In this document: piece by piece, positions 30,070 to 42,486 of the stretch
How positions within the stretch are numbered: the stretch's first letter is position 1
How the letters are laid out: every line of letters begins with the position of its first letter
Assembly (NCBI GenBank): GCA_018296165.2
Contig: JACKQL020000139.1
Location: forward strand, 1 to 64,000
DNA from: Termitomyces sp. T153
Taxonomy: Eukaryota; Basidiomycota; Agaricomycetes; Agaricales; Lyophyllaceae
Length of the DNA: 64,000 bases
Direction: 5' to 3'
Position numbers and translations under genes: made by a program
Notes under the pieces: generated by a model
Database searches by the model: none
Told to the model about the DNA's origin: nothing
The model's input: the letters and a program-made list of their open reading frames with translations, nothing else

Positions 30070-31388
30070 GTTAGCCTGCGTTGCCCGGGGCAGGCCCCAG
30101 GGCCCATTGAGGAGGAGGAGGTCCTCGGGGGGTGGGGGGTCTGAAGTAATTTGTGTTGGTGGGAGGGTTAGGCATTGGAGCAGGCAGGGAATGAGGGGGA
30201 TTGGTGGAAAAGGATGGTCAGGGCACTCCAGGGCCTGTGGGCTGTTGTGGGGGAACTGGGGTGTTGGGATGGGGCAGAGTAGCATTGACACGGGGGGCAC
30301 AGAGATCAAAGTGGGGGGGTTGGTCTTGTGGGGGGCCATTGCATGGGGCATGCTCATTGGCAGGATTACTTGTCAATGTAGGAGAAAGTCTGGTTGTTGT
30401 CGTCGACATGTGGGGGCAGCTGTTGGGAGTGGAGTTTGGGGACGGCGGGCTGGTCCCAGGTTTGGAAGGCACTGGGGACAGAGTTGGCCTGGGGACAAGT
30501 GGAGAGGGCCAAGGTATGGGTAGCTAGTTGGTCAAACAATTCCCCCATGGGGTTAAGGTTCCTCAAGATGCTGGAGGCCACATTGAGTTCTTCCTGCTGA
30601 CAGGGAATGGGAGGTGGGGCTTTGCTTTGCATTCCAATGGGTTCCTTGCATTGCACATGGAAGGAGCAGGTGGGGTCCAGAGGGTCTTCAAAGGGATGGG
30701 GGTTTGGACTGGTGTGGATTTCTTTGACCAATGCATGGAGCTTATTCCATAAGTTATTGTCAATGCCCAGGGTGCCTTGCATAGTCTCTTGGAGGTTCCC
30801 TTGCAGATAGCACTCGTGGAAGTTGAGGAGTCGATCCACCCAGACTTCTGGAGTTGCAGAGGTGTTGGGGTAGCCTAGGTTGGTGAGGAGGGTGTGGGCA
30901 CATCTTTTGAACTCCACAGGAGAGAGGCAGAGGAAGCAGAGGACTTCATCACGTTGTTGGACATAGGCTTCAACCCTTTGCTGCCTGGGGGAAGGAGGAA
31001 CTTGAGTGGAGAATGGTAGATGAGGGGAAGAGTAATTATCCATGGGCTCTGGAGAGGCTGGGGCTGCAGTGGGGACTGGGTATGTGTAATAGTGGGTGGG
31101 GGGAAGGTAGGCAGGGTTAGGGGGCACTGCAGAGTATCCTCTAGGGTACATACAGGGATTGTTGCCATTGGCAGAGAATGTGGGGGGGTGGTGCCAGCCT
31201 GGAGGTATTCCCTGGCTGATGGAGGGGGCATAGAATGCCTGGTTGGGGTCAGGGGTCCAGTGACGAGGGACATACTGATCCACAGGGGGGCCTAAGTAGA
31301 ATGGAGCATAGGGATTTTCAGGTACTGGTCAACCATAGATGTCAGTCAGGTAGCTGGCAGGGTTGTACGTGGGGTTATATGCAGACAT
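30070..31388 (-). pseudogene. Element C gag, N-terminal part
   Basis: It starts at ATG 31388-31386, 20 nt inside the PBS (MSAYNPTYNPASYLTDIYG, then a stop). The Pro/Tyr-rich N-terminus is followed by a long open stretch with helical segments (VEFKRCAHTLLTNLGYPN, DRLLNFHECYLQGNLQETM) to a stop near 30366, then Pro-rich sequence up to solo LTR D. The same start region recurs at 52090-52300. Confidence 0.6.
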
Positions 31389-31407
31389 TGAGAATGGGGT
31401 AAGGGGG

Positions 31408-31420
31408 AGTCTTGATATGA
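31408..31420 (-). other. Self-priming primer-binding site of element C (decayed)
   Basis: The plus strand reads AGTCTTGATATGA next to the LTR. The LTR start motif (inverted at 31977-31989) is AGTCTTGATATTG, so 11 of 13 positions still match. Confidence 0.5.
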
Positions 31421-32457
31421 TGTCAGGTTCTGCTGACAATGGGGGCTCAGCTACACTGGTGAATCCTTACTAAGCAGACACAATGCCCTGCACTTATAAC
31501 CTAGCGTCCCAGGGTTAGTGTGGAGTGAAGGGACTTGCAAAGGGGAGCTAGGGGAGGTGGTCCAAGCAAGTCTGGAATGGTCCAGAGGAGTCTAAGACCA
31601 AGTATATTAAACATCAAACCTAGGTGGGTGTCAGGAACAAGTTTGTAGGTGCGCAAATAGACTGCGGGGTAAGCAGAGACTTTGCAGTTGATGGGGGCAG
31701 AGCTGGAGTTTGAAGGGGGATCACCAAGGCTTGATGGGTTCCGGTGCCAAGCAAGGAGTGAGGTCTGGAGTTGTCATAAGAATGTTCAGGTTGTAGCGCA
31801 TGTGCGGAGTTTGTGCTGATGTTGGAGAAGAAAGGAACTTAGGGAAACAAAGGAAATATACACAGTCAAGACAAGACAGAGATGAGGCGAGACAAGACAG
31901 AGAAAAGAGATAGATTCAAAACTAAAAATAGAAACTGAGACAAGACAAAAGACAAGACATAGGAAACCAGTAAATGCAATATCAAGACTAAAGTACCAGA
32001 GATTGCTCTATGACTTATATACTGACTACTGGGTGGCTCCAGAGGGCAGAGGATATGGTGGCGGGGCTCGACAGAGCTGTGCAGAGTCGATGGGTGTTGG
32101 GTGCGATCGTGGAGCAGGCTGTGGTGACATTCTGATGGGATCAGCTGGAAAGTGGGTTGCTCCGGGGTCATCAGGGTGCTCCCCAGCAGGTCAGGGGAAT
32201 TAGGGTGGGGGGTTGGGGTTGTGTGACGTGGTCAGGAGCAGTGGGGGAAGTCTTGGGAGTTCAGGGGAATTTAGGGGATGCATCAATGGCTGTGGAAAAG
32301 GTGTTGGAATTGATAAGGGAGCTGTCAGGGTTTGCCGAGGAAGTGTCAGAGTTACCTGGAGTGGGCACGGAGGGCAGACAAGGGTTGGGGGAGTTTGGCA
32401 GAGCATTGGGGAGGACTGGAGATGATGTCAGGGTCTAGGGAGTGGGTTGTGATACAC
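31421..32457 (-). repeat. 5' LTR of element C (1037 bp, diverged)
   Basis: It starts TGTCAGGTTCTGCTGAC and ends GGTTGTGATACA, with the last base pairs mutated from TGACA. The TATATAAG box lies on the minus strand near 32018. It is more diverged and CpG-poor than the other LTRs, in line with C being the oldest layer. Confidence 0.8.
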
Positions 32458-33053
32458 ATGGCAAAGATTAGCGAATTGGATGTTGAACATTCTCCCTTGG
32501 GGTTGTCCTGCCCTTACAGAGATGTACTGAAAAATGGCAGGCAAAAGTACAATGCATGCTGGTATTTATTTCAACAGGAAAGTGGTTTTCTGACCTGCAA
32601 GGGTCTCTCAACTCCCTTAAAAGCTTGGCAAATTGTTCAATGGTGATAATATTGAAAGGCACAACTGGCTTCTCAATCTGGTCCAACTTTGCTTGCAATG
32701 AAGCCCAGGCTGCCATTTTCACAGCTTCCCAATGTGCTCTCTCACATTTGGCTGCACTCACTTCTTGATCTCTCCTGAAGACTTCTGCTTGCTATCTGTA
32801 GATCAGCAGGGGTTGGCTTGCATGATGGAGCATTTGACATGGCTCTTTTTCCTTTGCACAGCTCAATCCACTGGTGGATCTTGTCAAAATAGTCTGAAGC
32901 CTTGACCAAGGTGAGACCAAGGTCTCTAAGCTTATTAACAAATTTGTCAAACAAATATCTACCCCCAACAGTATTGTCAACAAGCTTCTGACATGTTTCA
33001 GCACATGAACAAAGCTGTTCAACTTTGATGTTGTCCTCAGCATGCTGCATCAT
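32458..33053 (-). pseudogene. Unidentified broken gene next to element C
   Basis: Two minus-strand open stretches (33053-32742, 32761-32468) overlap and would join by a one-base frame change near 32750. The first has helical, Lys/Asp-rich sequence (LFDKFVNKLRDLGLTLVKAS); the second includes AHWEAVKMAAWASLQAKLDQ. It ends near the edge of the C LTR, so C may have inserted into it. I do not recognise the family; a gene fragment or another transposon are both possible. Confidence 0.35.
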
Positions 33054-36000
33054 ATGAAAAGATAATTGATGATGGTGTACATGAGTAAATAGTTCATGAA
33101 AAAGTATGACTAGAATGAATCAAATCTGCAATTGTGAGAGAACTTGTGAATGAGCCATTGCCAGTGCACAGTGCACATCCAGCTTACAAAGTGAGAGAAC
33201 TTGCTAATGTGAGAGTAAATACTGTCAACACAAATTCAATGAATGTCTATGGTGAGAGATGAATGGCAGGCTCATCACATCTAGCAGGATGATGGGATAC
33301 CTACCTTGTAGAGCAGTGCCATCTCAAAAAAATATAAAAAAGTGTAAAATGCAAGCACTACTCTGCAAGGGACAAATTTTAAAATTGAGGTATGGTGAGA
33401 GAGTGAACTAAATACTCACTTGTATGGTGATGGTGGTGGTGAGAGTGCAGGGCATGCACAAAAAATTCTGAGACATTTTTGGCCCTACTGTTCTTAGCCC
33501 AGTATCTGCTAATCACTGGCACTGGGCCAAAAACAGCCATAAGTCTGCGAGAAGGTGGAAATGTGTTATGCAGGATGTATGCATGTGTATTTGTTGTGCA
33601 GAGGCCTCCAAAAATGCTCCTTACTCTTGGAACCCACATTTACAATGATCCAAGCTGTCAAGACCCATGTCACACCATGTCACAGTCAATGGAAAGTAAT
33701 TTGATGTTCATATGATAGCTTCAAAGATGTTGCATCAAACCAACTTGAACCAAATTATCAGACAAGAACACCAGACATTGGCAGGATCATGTATGACTTA
33801 CCTCTTACCAGAAGCAAAGTGCAATATATTCAGGCTTCTAAGTTAGAGGATGGCCTGATATATTAAAAGCCTCTGAAATCACATGACTTGTGCTTGACTG
33901 TAGAAAAATAAAGCAACAAGGCAAAATTGACCTAACAACCTTGACAATAAAGGCATGACTAATAGGGAACAGCACACACAATAACCAGCAAGCTAATGAG
34001 CTGATTAACACTTTGTATACACAAAAGGCCTATGTACCCATCACAAAAGGCCTACTTCTCTACAGGATCCATCTACTGAGCACATGGTCAGGCTGGTTAT
34101 GGTTCAGTTAGGGTTCTGCTTAGTTTAGTTAGTTGCTTGGTTAGGCTCTGTTAGGTTTGTTAATGTTAGGAATATGCTTAGGGTCCCAGGGATATTTTAA
34201 AGGGGAGCTCACTTCCCTTACCTGATAATAACTTTTGTAATTTTCACTGGTGCATAATCAAGTGGGTATCATTGTTGGAATTTCTATTTTTGTGCTTCAG
34301 GGCCCAGGTTCAATTCTGCCAATTGGCAGAATATGCAGTTGCTTGTAAGCCACAGGCTATAATATATTGTGGTTCCCTTGTAATTACAGGCTTGTAATAT
34401 ATGAAACTGACTATATTGCCTGACAAGAATGCGATGATAAGATTTTGGAATTGGGGACTCACAGCCACCACGTACTGCCCAAATAAATAAATACATAAAA
34501 ACAACGTGTTGTGTTAATTAAGAAAGTGGGATTGTTGCCATACTACAGACTCATCCATCAGCCTCTACACTCTCTGTTGTGCATACATACATACATGACT
34601 ATGATTTTGACATCTAAAGCACCTTTTGGAGCCAGTTCTGTTGTCCCAGAGCTCCAGGGTACACCAATCCCTCGAGAAAAAATTAGTGGAGTTGTCAGCC
34701 CATAAACCCATCTGATGGCCACAAGGTCACACAGCGACCCTTGATGCAGAATAGGAACACCCTCAAGTATCTACTATTTTGACCATCAAGGGTGCCCTCT
34801 GCGGCCGCACTGCCTGCTACTCGTTGGTTTTCTTGTTCACAATTTACATCAAAAACATACCACTGTGATATGGTCTCTATTCTAATGTGATAATTGTGTC
34901 GAATTCCAATTTGATGTTAAATGTTAGGGTTACTAGTATGTTTGTTCACATTAGGGTGGATTCTGAGGTGGATTTGAGATTGGATTCAAGGTCAATACAC
35001 CAACATCCATATCTACCAACACCTCTCTTCTCTCTCCCTCTCCACCTCTGATCCAATCAACACCACATACTTCCCTTTAGACCCCGCCGACCTCAAAGAC
35101 CTCAATCCGAGCTCTCAAACGAAAGCCATCCAAGCGCGCTCGGTCTGCATATAACGGCGGGGCCATCAAGGAAGTGGACATGCAGGAATTTGACATTGCA
35201 GTAGAAAGACAAAAATGTTTGAACAGTTTGAAATGTTCAGTCAGTACGGATACAAAAGGGGCATAATGGAACATCCGTTATAAATCACATGTAACATGAA
35301 GGGTACAAGTAAAAATAGAACACAAACTGATGGCTCCTACGGAGAGTGGAGTTAAAAAAACAAGAAAATTAAAAAAAAGGAAAAAGGAGTACCATCACAT
35401 GTAGCATACAACATGGAAGGTACAAATGAATATACAACACAAACCTCACCAGAGAAATAGCTCCTACGGAGAGTAGATTTAAGAAAATCCGAGGAAAAAC
35501 CAAAAAAAAAAACATTAAAAAAAAGGACGGGAACTAACGGGCCGCCAGGATCAACGGTCCGGGGTACTTATCTGGATCAACTCTGAACTTTTTTTTCGAT
35601 AGGCCCACAAGAACCCACTACTAAAGTAGCGGGAATAATCGCTCAGATGCAGAGTCATGACTGGCGCCCCATTAATGCATTAACGCTTAGTCTGGGCGTC
35701 TCGCACTGCTTGACCTTCGAAATCGAGCAAGTGAATTTACAGTGCCAGTGTCCTTCGAGGCTTCGACTACGTCCCATGTCACAGCGGCTTGCGTGTCTTC
35801 GGTTGTCTGCTAGGGAACGACGTGACGAACGACAAAATTGTCTACTATCATAAAAGAATTCAAGCTCGTGGCTTGCTTTCTAAGTGTACTACTGTCGAAA
35901 TTTTCTCGCCATGGATTCTGCAACAGGGCCCTAATTCTCTTTGCATTGAAAATCTCTCCAACTGCCAGGGCGATTGCTTAATATGGATCTCTCACGAACG

Positions 36001-36367
36001 TTTGAGTTGCTCGTAGCATTTCTCCAAATCCTACTACTTAGTAGCGCTTCACGGTCCACGACCGGTTTCATACATTCATGCCGGCACAATACATCAAGTT
36101 TCCCTAAGCTTTTTTTATGGTCATCACAGCTACTTTTGGGAACAAGAAGGACTTGGTTGCTTGCTCCAGCCTATATACGTACCAAATCTTCACATGAGCT
36201 TGACGTACAATTCTGACCTTCGCGTCTGCGTTCTTGCGATTCATTCTGAATTTGGAAAACTCTTGGTCACTGCACGGATCATCTGAAGGGCTGCCGCGTT
36301 CTCGAGTATTATTGCCGATCCCTTCATAAAGACGATATGCAAGGCTCGATTTTCCAAAATCACAACT
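33054..36367. other. AT-rich intergenic region, no supported gene
   Basis: A minus ORF at 33639-33379 (RSIFGGLCTTNTHAYILHNT) ends in a His run from a GTG/ATG simple repeat and may be a repeat fragment. GTTAG/GTTAGG-like runs lie at 34085-34170. A tRNA B-box-like GGTTCAATTC at 34308 has no matching A-box. The last 500 bp probably hold the promoter of the GH3 gene. Confidence 0.4.
35284..35470 (+). repeat. Imperfect direct repeat, two units of about 80-100 bp
   Basis: ATCACATGTAACATGAAGG...GGCTCCTACGGAGAGTGGA (from 35284) is repeated in diverged form as ATCACATGTAGCATACAACATGGAAGG...AGCTCCTACGGAGAGTAGA (from 35394). Both are followed by A-rich runs, suggesting a duplicated short non-coding element. 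Confidence 0.55.
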
Positions 36368-38831
36368 ATGCCTCCTCTTCACTACCTGCTATGGCTAGCT
36401 CCCTACTTTGGGGCTACACTAGGGCTTGTCTATACCTTTCCCGACTGCGTCAATGGGCCCTTGAATACCAATGCAGTATGCAACCGCACCCAGGACGCCG
36501 CTACACGTGCAAAAGCTCTCATCTCATTATTTACTGACGATGAGCTTATAGCAAACACCGTTAACCTTTCGCCTGGTGTACCTCGTCTCGGTCTTCCCAG
36601 TTACGAATGGTGGTCTGAAGCACTGGTAAGGTTAATCGTATATGTTTGACGTTGTTTTTTCATGGCGTCCAGCACGGAGTCGCATTGAGCCCTGGCGTAA
36701 CATTCGCAAGCTCCGGAAACTTCAGTTCAGCCACATCATTTCCTCAGCCCATTACGCTGGGCTCCGCCTTCGATAATCAACTTGTCAAGTCCATTGCAGA
36801 TGTTATCAGTATTGAAGCTCGCGCATTCAATAATTTCGGTCGAGCAGGTCTTGATTATTGGACCCCAAACATCAACCCATTTAAGGATCCACGTTGGGGC
36901 CGTGGCCAGGAGACACCTGGCGAAGATCCATACCACATTTCACAATATGTGTTCAACCTCATTGACGGCCTTCAGGGCGGTATCGACCCTCTGCCCTACC
37001 TCAAAACTGTTGCGGATTGTAAACACTTTGCTGCTTATGACCTTGAGAATTGGGAGGGCATCGACCGTTTTTCATTCGATGCACGAGTATCCAATCAGGA
37101 TCTAAGCGAGTTTTATCTGCCTTCTTTCCAGAGCTGTGTTAGGGACGCCAAAGCCGGCTCAGTCATGTGCAGCTACAATTCTGTGAACGGGATCCCTGCG
37201 TGTGCCAGCTCATACCTCCTACAGACAATCTTGCGAGATCATTGGGGCTTCAATGATGATCGTTGGGTGACCTCAGACTGCGACGCCGTTAACAATATTT
37301 TCAGCACGCACCACTTTACTTCAACTTATGCCGAAGCCGTAGCAAGCGCCCTCAAAGCAGGCACGGATATCGACTGTGGCAACACGTATGCCGAACACCT
37401 TCCCGAGGCTTTGAATCAATCTTTGATTACTCGTACGGATCTTGAAAGAGCTCTGGTCCGTCAATATACCTCCCTTGTTCGGTCTGTGGCTTGTGGTACC
37501 TTCAACTCCACGGTGAATACTCATTTTTTCTCTTAAGGCTTGGTTACTTCGATCCTCCTGATGTCCAACCATACCGACAACTCGATTGGTCTGACGTCAA
37601 CTCGCCAAATGCTCAACAGCTCGCGTATCAAGCAGCGGTCGAGGGCATCGTATTACTGAAAAACGATGGAACGTTGCCTTTCAACACCTCAATCCGAACA
37701 TTGGCTGTCATAGGTCCTTGGGCTAATGCGACTACGCAAATGCAAGGGAACTATAGAGGCATCGCTCCATTCCTCATTAGCCCATTGCAAGCCGCCAGTG
37801 ATGCAGGTTATCAGCCGACATTCGTCCAAGGGACTACGATCTCGGGTACCTCAACGACTGGCTTTGCTGCTGCTGTGGCAGCTGCTCAATCTGCTGATGC
37901 TGTCATTTTTGCCGGAGGCATCGACAATACAGTGGAGTTTGAGGGACAAGATCGGACAACAATTGTATGGCCCGGTGTTCAGCTCGATTTAATTGCCGCA
38001 CTAGAGGCTGTTGGAAAGCCCCTTGTCGTTCTACAGTTTGGCGGTGGTCAAGTAGATGACTTGGCGCTGAAAAATAATCAGACGGTTAGTGTTTCTCTGC
38101 TCTGGAAAACCTCGTATTCATTCCGAATCTGCAAGGTCAATGCGATTCTATGGGCAGGCTACCCGGGTCAGAGTGGTGGGACAGCCATTTTCGACATATT
38201 GAGCGGAAAGGCTTCTCCTGCAGGCCGCCTCCCTACTACACAATACCCTGCCGCATATACCGATCAAGTACCCATGACGGACATGTCTCTTCGCCCTAGC
38301 GCAACAAATCCCGGCCGAACATACAAGTGGTACCAAGGGACTCCAGTTTTCGAGTTCGGACATGGTCTTCACTACACTACATTCAACGTACAATGGCAAC
38401 ATACTCCTCCCACACAGTATAACATAGCATCGCTTATTTCCGATGCGTCGAGTGATAGTCCTCTAGACCTTGCCACGTTTGATACTTTTGACATTACTGT
38501 TCAAAACACAGGCAAGGTCACATCAGACTATGTTGCTCTTCTATTCGTCAACAGCACTGCGGGCCCTGCTCCCCATCCAAACAAACAGCTTGTTTCTTAT
38601 AGTCGCCTCCATCAACTTGCCGGTGGAAGTAACAGCAGTGCCTCCTTGTCTGTCACACTGGGCTCAATCGCGCGTGCTGATACTGCAGGAGATCTGTGGA
38701 TCTACAATGGTTCTTACCAGCTGAACATCGATACAGGACCTGTCCTTTTGACCCATCAATTTGAACTGATAGGTCAGCCGGCACAGATCAGTCAAATGCC
38801 TCGAGATAACAGTACAACTGGTACCGCTTGA
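36368..38831 (+). CDS. GH3 beta-xylosidase, secreted (769 aa)
   Basis: Exons are 36368-36625, 36673-37481, 37538-38084 and 38136-38831; introns are 47, 56 and 51 bp, GT-AG, and the joined frame is open. A signal-peptide-like start (LHYLLWLAPYFGATLGLVY) leads into a GH3 N-terminal domain with YEWWSEALHGVA, PNINPFKDPRWGRGQETPGEDP and KHFAAYDLE. The catalytic nucleophile is Asp288 in VTSDCDAV, typical of fungal beta-xylosidases of this subfamily. The GH3 C-terminal domain (NDGTLPF, FAGGIDNTVEFEGQDR, WAGYPGQSGG) and a fibronectin III-like end (FEFGHGLHYTTF) follow. The role is release of xylose from xylo-oligosaccharides outside the cell. Intron 3 is a multiple of 3, so the frame reads through it. 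Confidence 0.9.
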
Positions 38832-38991
38832 CAAATTTTGGCGTTCCTCGTGTATTGTATGTAACGTACTTCCTGAATGTATATATATAACCAATCGATA
38901 TCAGATTCAGTTTATCTCTCGAAACCTCGACTTCGGAGGAACAACTTCGAGAAATGTTGATTGATGTCATATTGTTAGGAAAGGCAGTGCT

Positions 38992-40767
38992 TTAGAATGG
39001 ATAGTTATCCATCTTCTGCAGGTCCTCATCTCTGCCACGCCAGGCTTCTTCATCTGCTTTCTCATCCAGATAGTCCATGACAACATCCCACCACCCACCA
39101 CCATTCTTGCCCTTGTACTCGCCAACTTCATCCGACCATGCTCTCATCGAACTTGCGAGCCGCCTCGCCACTCCAGTTTCCTGAGCAAGTTTCTCTATCG
39201 GAGTCAAATATGTCCGGATACCAAATAAGATTGCGCCCGAGCGCGGAAGGCGGCGAAGGGTCTGGCGTTCTGATCTCAAGCGTATATTTGCTGTTGTGAC
39301 TGTTGGGCGCATGGGTTGTTCAGCGGGATGAGATCCATGGAAGTCATCTTCAGTTCCATGGCTGCTTATCGCCCAAGCGAGCTCGTCTGGATCCATCTCT
39401 TCAATGCTTTCAGATGTTGGGTTCTTTATGACCTGGAAGAAGTAGTTATTACGTGTAACAGGTTTATCGACGGCGAGTCTCCGGAAGAATCGCTCCATGC
39501 TTAAATGAAGCTTCTCCTTGTCTAGAATTTAGAGACGTCAGTCATTCGACTACTAACGAAAGTCAGGATGAGAGTACAGTGCGGAACGTTGCCTGTATTG
39601 TGTATTTCATCCAGAGAAAGGCCAATTTTGTCCTGAAGACGCCAGAAACCTGTTACGCACTAGTAAGAAACTATGTCCAATGATAATGAATCGTCAAACT
39701 TACCAGCGACGCATATTGCGCCGGCTTGGAAGTAATACCTTCCATCTTCGCCTGACAGGGTTTAACCGATATTCCATGCTGCATGATCACGCCTACCTTC
39801 CAACATTAGAGCCAGATCGTCTTGTACTCTGTGCGTCTCATTTAGTCACTGAGAAACATAAGATGTCTAAGACATACAAGAGTGCCGCAATTTCCAATGC
39901 CCTAACAGCTGCATCCTTGTCATCGTGAACATTGAGAGGAAGATTATAAGACACGCCCAACGGCTCGATTTGAATCGATTTAACTGGAGGTAGTCCATGC
40001 CAGCCGATATTCGAAGCAGAAGAGTGACGCATTATTGAGAAAGTTTTCGGGAACCGTTGCGCCAAGTACTCTGAAAGCTCATGCACCGTTTCAATAGCTG
40101 AGGCACGCACGTAAACGTAACGGATCCTGCATGACAGGATACCACTTACCAGCATTTACCCCCGAGCCCACGACGCCGGGATTTTCGGGAAGTACTCTGA
40201 TAACACGGTCTCCACGTGTGCGGATACGATAATCCTTAATGTGATGATATTTCTCAAATTCGTCATCGAGCTGAAGAAAAGGTTTGATAGACTGTCTCAA
40301 GGAGTCACTAAACGTACCTCGATCCATTCGTCCCATAACATTGGCCGAATACCCATGGTGATGCTATGGCAAATCGTTCATGGAAGCTTCACGCATGGAA
40401 TTGACACTTGGAACTTACTGGTATTGTCCATGACGGAAAGGTCGATACGGTATAGGCTTCAGCTCTGCGGGTTCCTGAGGACTTGCATTCACCGGAGGGT
40501 ATTTGAAAGTGACGGGCAACCATTCTACAGGACAATTTACTCGACTTTGGCCCTTTATCTAATGAACTCACCTCCATGATTTCGCTCCTTTTTCTTCTCA
40601 TTAGGGGTGGCTTTCGTGGGTGAGAATGCTTTGAGGGCCTTCGATGACTCCTTTCTAAATACGAACGATAACTTCGCAGCTAGAAAAATAATACCGAGGC
40701 CAAGGTAAACATAGTGACTAGAAAAGGAGGACCGCAGGGCATCGAGTCTCTCATGAAGTCCCGACAT
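38992..40767 (-). CDS. DUF3445 / heme-dependent oxidative N-demethylase-like protein with N-terminal membrane anchor (456 aa)
   Basis: Nine exons: 40767-40572, 40524-40419, 40363-40318, 40270-40150, 40097-39878, 39828-39797, 39751-39704, 39649-39578 and 39521-38992. All introns are GT-AG and the sum is 1371 nt. A hydrophobic segment at about residues 19-38 (YVYLGLGIIFLAAKLSFVF) suggests a membrane anchor. The rest matches the fungal DUF3445 family: GIRPMLWDEWIE, RVIRVLPENPGVVGSG, SIQIEPLGVSYNLPLNVHD, MERFFRRLAVDKPVTRNNYFFQ, RSERQTLRRLPRSGAILFGIRTYLTP. The family includes heme-dependent oxidative N-demethylases of bacteria; the substrate in fungi is not known to me. Confidence 0.85.
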
Positions 40768-41217
40768 CGAGGATAACGGTAGACTTTACCGGTTCCACTA
40801 GGATTTATAGTTGACAGGTGCGTGTAGTATCTGGTACACACAAGATAAGAACCTCTCAGGGGGTGAGTATTTGCTGATCATTCTGGTAATGACACTCTGG
40901 TGATGACGATTGATTCACCCAAGGACACAAATTTGTTCACTTGGATCGAAAAGCGAGATCCAGATTGCCTTTTCAGATGACAATTTTCGATGTCCGTTGG
41001 AAGCATGATCATAATGGGCGACCGGCTGCATGTGCTCATGAGATGACGAAATTTTCAGAAACTCACAGTTGATTGATCAAAAATTGTTGAAGAAAAGGAG
41101 TACTGCACTCTCATGAGGGATAGCGGCCGATGATACCGGTTTCACTAATATTTATGTTGACGGAAGCCTGTAAGTAGTATCGCTGGATGTATACGCAAGA
41201 TAAGAACCTCTCAGGGA
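40748..41217. repeat. Duplicated 5' end/promoter segment (two copies of about 110 bp)
   Basis: Copy 1 (40748-40862) spans the start codon of the DUF3445 gene and the upstream TACCGGTTCCACTA...AAGATAAGAACCTCTCAGG. Copy 2 (41108-41217) repeats TCTCATGA...TACCGGTTTCACTA...AAGATAAGAACCTCTCAGG in the space before the ATP synthase gene. The intervening 245 bp are not duplicated. The shared block probably carries upstream promoter elements. Confidence 0.65.
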
Positions 41218-41521
41218 TTGTTGGGGATTTATTTATTTACGATCTTGTGCTGGAGAGTATTAGGACTCGGAATTCGAAAGCTTGACTCATCGAAAACGTG
41301 GACAATCTACGTCAACGCGAACTGAAGCAGACTGAAGCTCAAGTTGGGATCATGAGACAAAACACGATTGAATTTTGAAGGCCAATGGAGGTATTCGGAA
41401 AGGTCCGGGAATTGCCGGCAAATTCCTCCACCCTCATTCTCCTTCCAACATCTTCCGCCTATAGAGTGAGTCTTTGCGCGCGCAGTATATCCTTCTCATT
41501 GACACTTCCAATAGCTTAGAG

Positions 41522-42300
41522 ATGGCCACAAAAGCAACTGCAGCGGTGGTCGTGAGTTTCAACTTTTCCAAGCCAAGTTGAACCTCTCAATTATTCGCAA
41601 ACAGGACTTTGCTCGCATCTACACTTCCCTTGGCCTCGGAAAAGGTTCGTTGTGCTAGAAAATCGTGAAGGTATATCTCAAGTTGCGTTTAAGAGACTAT
41701 CGCGTCTCTCCAGGCTTTCCGCAAGCGCAACACTGAAGCTCAGCGTCTCGACGCACAATATGCTAGCCAGCCTACCACCGTTGACTTTGCCTACTACCGC
41801 TCCATCCTGAAGAACAAGGCTGTCATCGATGAGGCCGAGAAAATTCTTCGGGAATTCAAGCCCGTTTCCTATGATGTCGGTGCCCACCTAAAGGCTATAG
41901 AGACCTTCGAGGCCAAAGCTGTTAGTCGTGTTTTCTATTCGTGTTGAAGGCTCCCTCTCAATCCCATATAGGTCGAGAAAGCCAAGGAGACTGAGCAGAA
42001 GATTGATCTCGAGCTCAAGGAACTTCAGGCAACTCTTGCTAACATCGAGGACGCTCGGCCGTTCGACCAGCTCACTGTCAGTATATTCCCCGTCTCTATT
42101 CGTTTCTGACTTTTCTTGTAAGGTCGAGGACGTCGGAAAAGCACATCCCCGCCTGATTGAGGTTGTCGAGACCATGGTGAAGAAGGGCAAATGGACAGTA
42201 CCTGGTCCGTATCATGGCTTTCTTGCAAGGTAGCTCTTGATCTTACGCCTTTGGTTCTGCAGGATACAAGGAGAAGTTTGGCGATCTCAATCTCATGTAA
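41522..42300 (+). CDS. ATP7: Mitochondrial F1Fo ATP synthase subunit d (173 aa)
   Basis: Six exons: 41522-41551, 41605-41644, 41694-41920, 41972-42076, 42123-42204 and 42263-42300. All introns are GT-AG of 46-58 bp and the joined frame is 522 nt. The protein begins [20 protein letters not shown], continues [20 protein letters not shown] and [19 protein letters not shown], and ends [11 protein letters not shown]. Length and sequence are those of subunit d, a peripheral-stalk component on the matrix side of the inner membrane. It runs away from the DUF3445 gene with about 750 bp between the two start codons. Confidence 0.93.
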
Positions 42301-42486
42301 CTTCATCTTTGTTTGTGTAGACGGGTGAAAAGCAGCAGCCTGCCTACCGGAAAACATTTGTTTTCGAACAGACGCGAAACTTCCGGCGAATGATCACGAG
42401 CTTCAGCAATATGTATAAGAAGTTTTGCCCGGCACCCATGAATTCGCAATAAGGTACTAAGTCGTACATTTGTCTGGATCTCTGGA

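Larger units (their letters stand above)
2519..32457 (-). mobile_element. Element C: old minus-strand chromovirus (Tf1/sushi type), the platform for nested insertions
   Basis: In minus order it consists of: 5' LTR (32457-31421), self-priming-type PBS (31420-31408), gag N-terminus (31388-30070), a solo LTR, gag middle (28902-28495), element B, gag C-terminus with zinc knuckle (9728-9022), protease/RT, a solo LTR, RT/RNase H/integrase/chromodomain (to 3446), an antisense gene (2519-3222), and then element A. The 3' LTR is not in the window. All enzyme domains are mutated at catalytic residues and the sequence is poor in CpG, so this copy is dead and old. Confidence 0.85.

Noticed and set aside
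34281..34345. tRNA-derived SINE or tRNA fragment (GGTTCAATTC box)
   Set aside because: Only a B-box-like decamer is present. No A-box, no cloverleaf and no second copy was seen.
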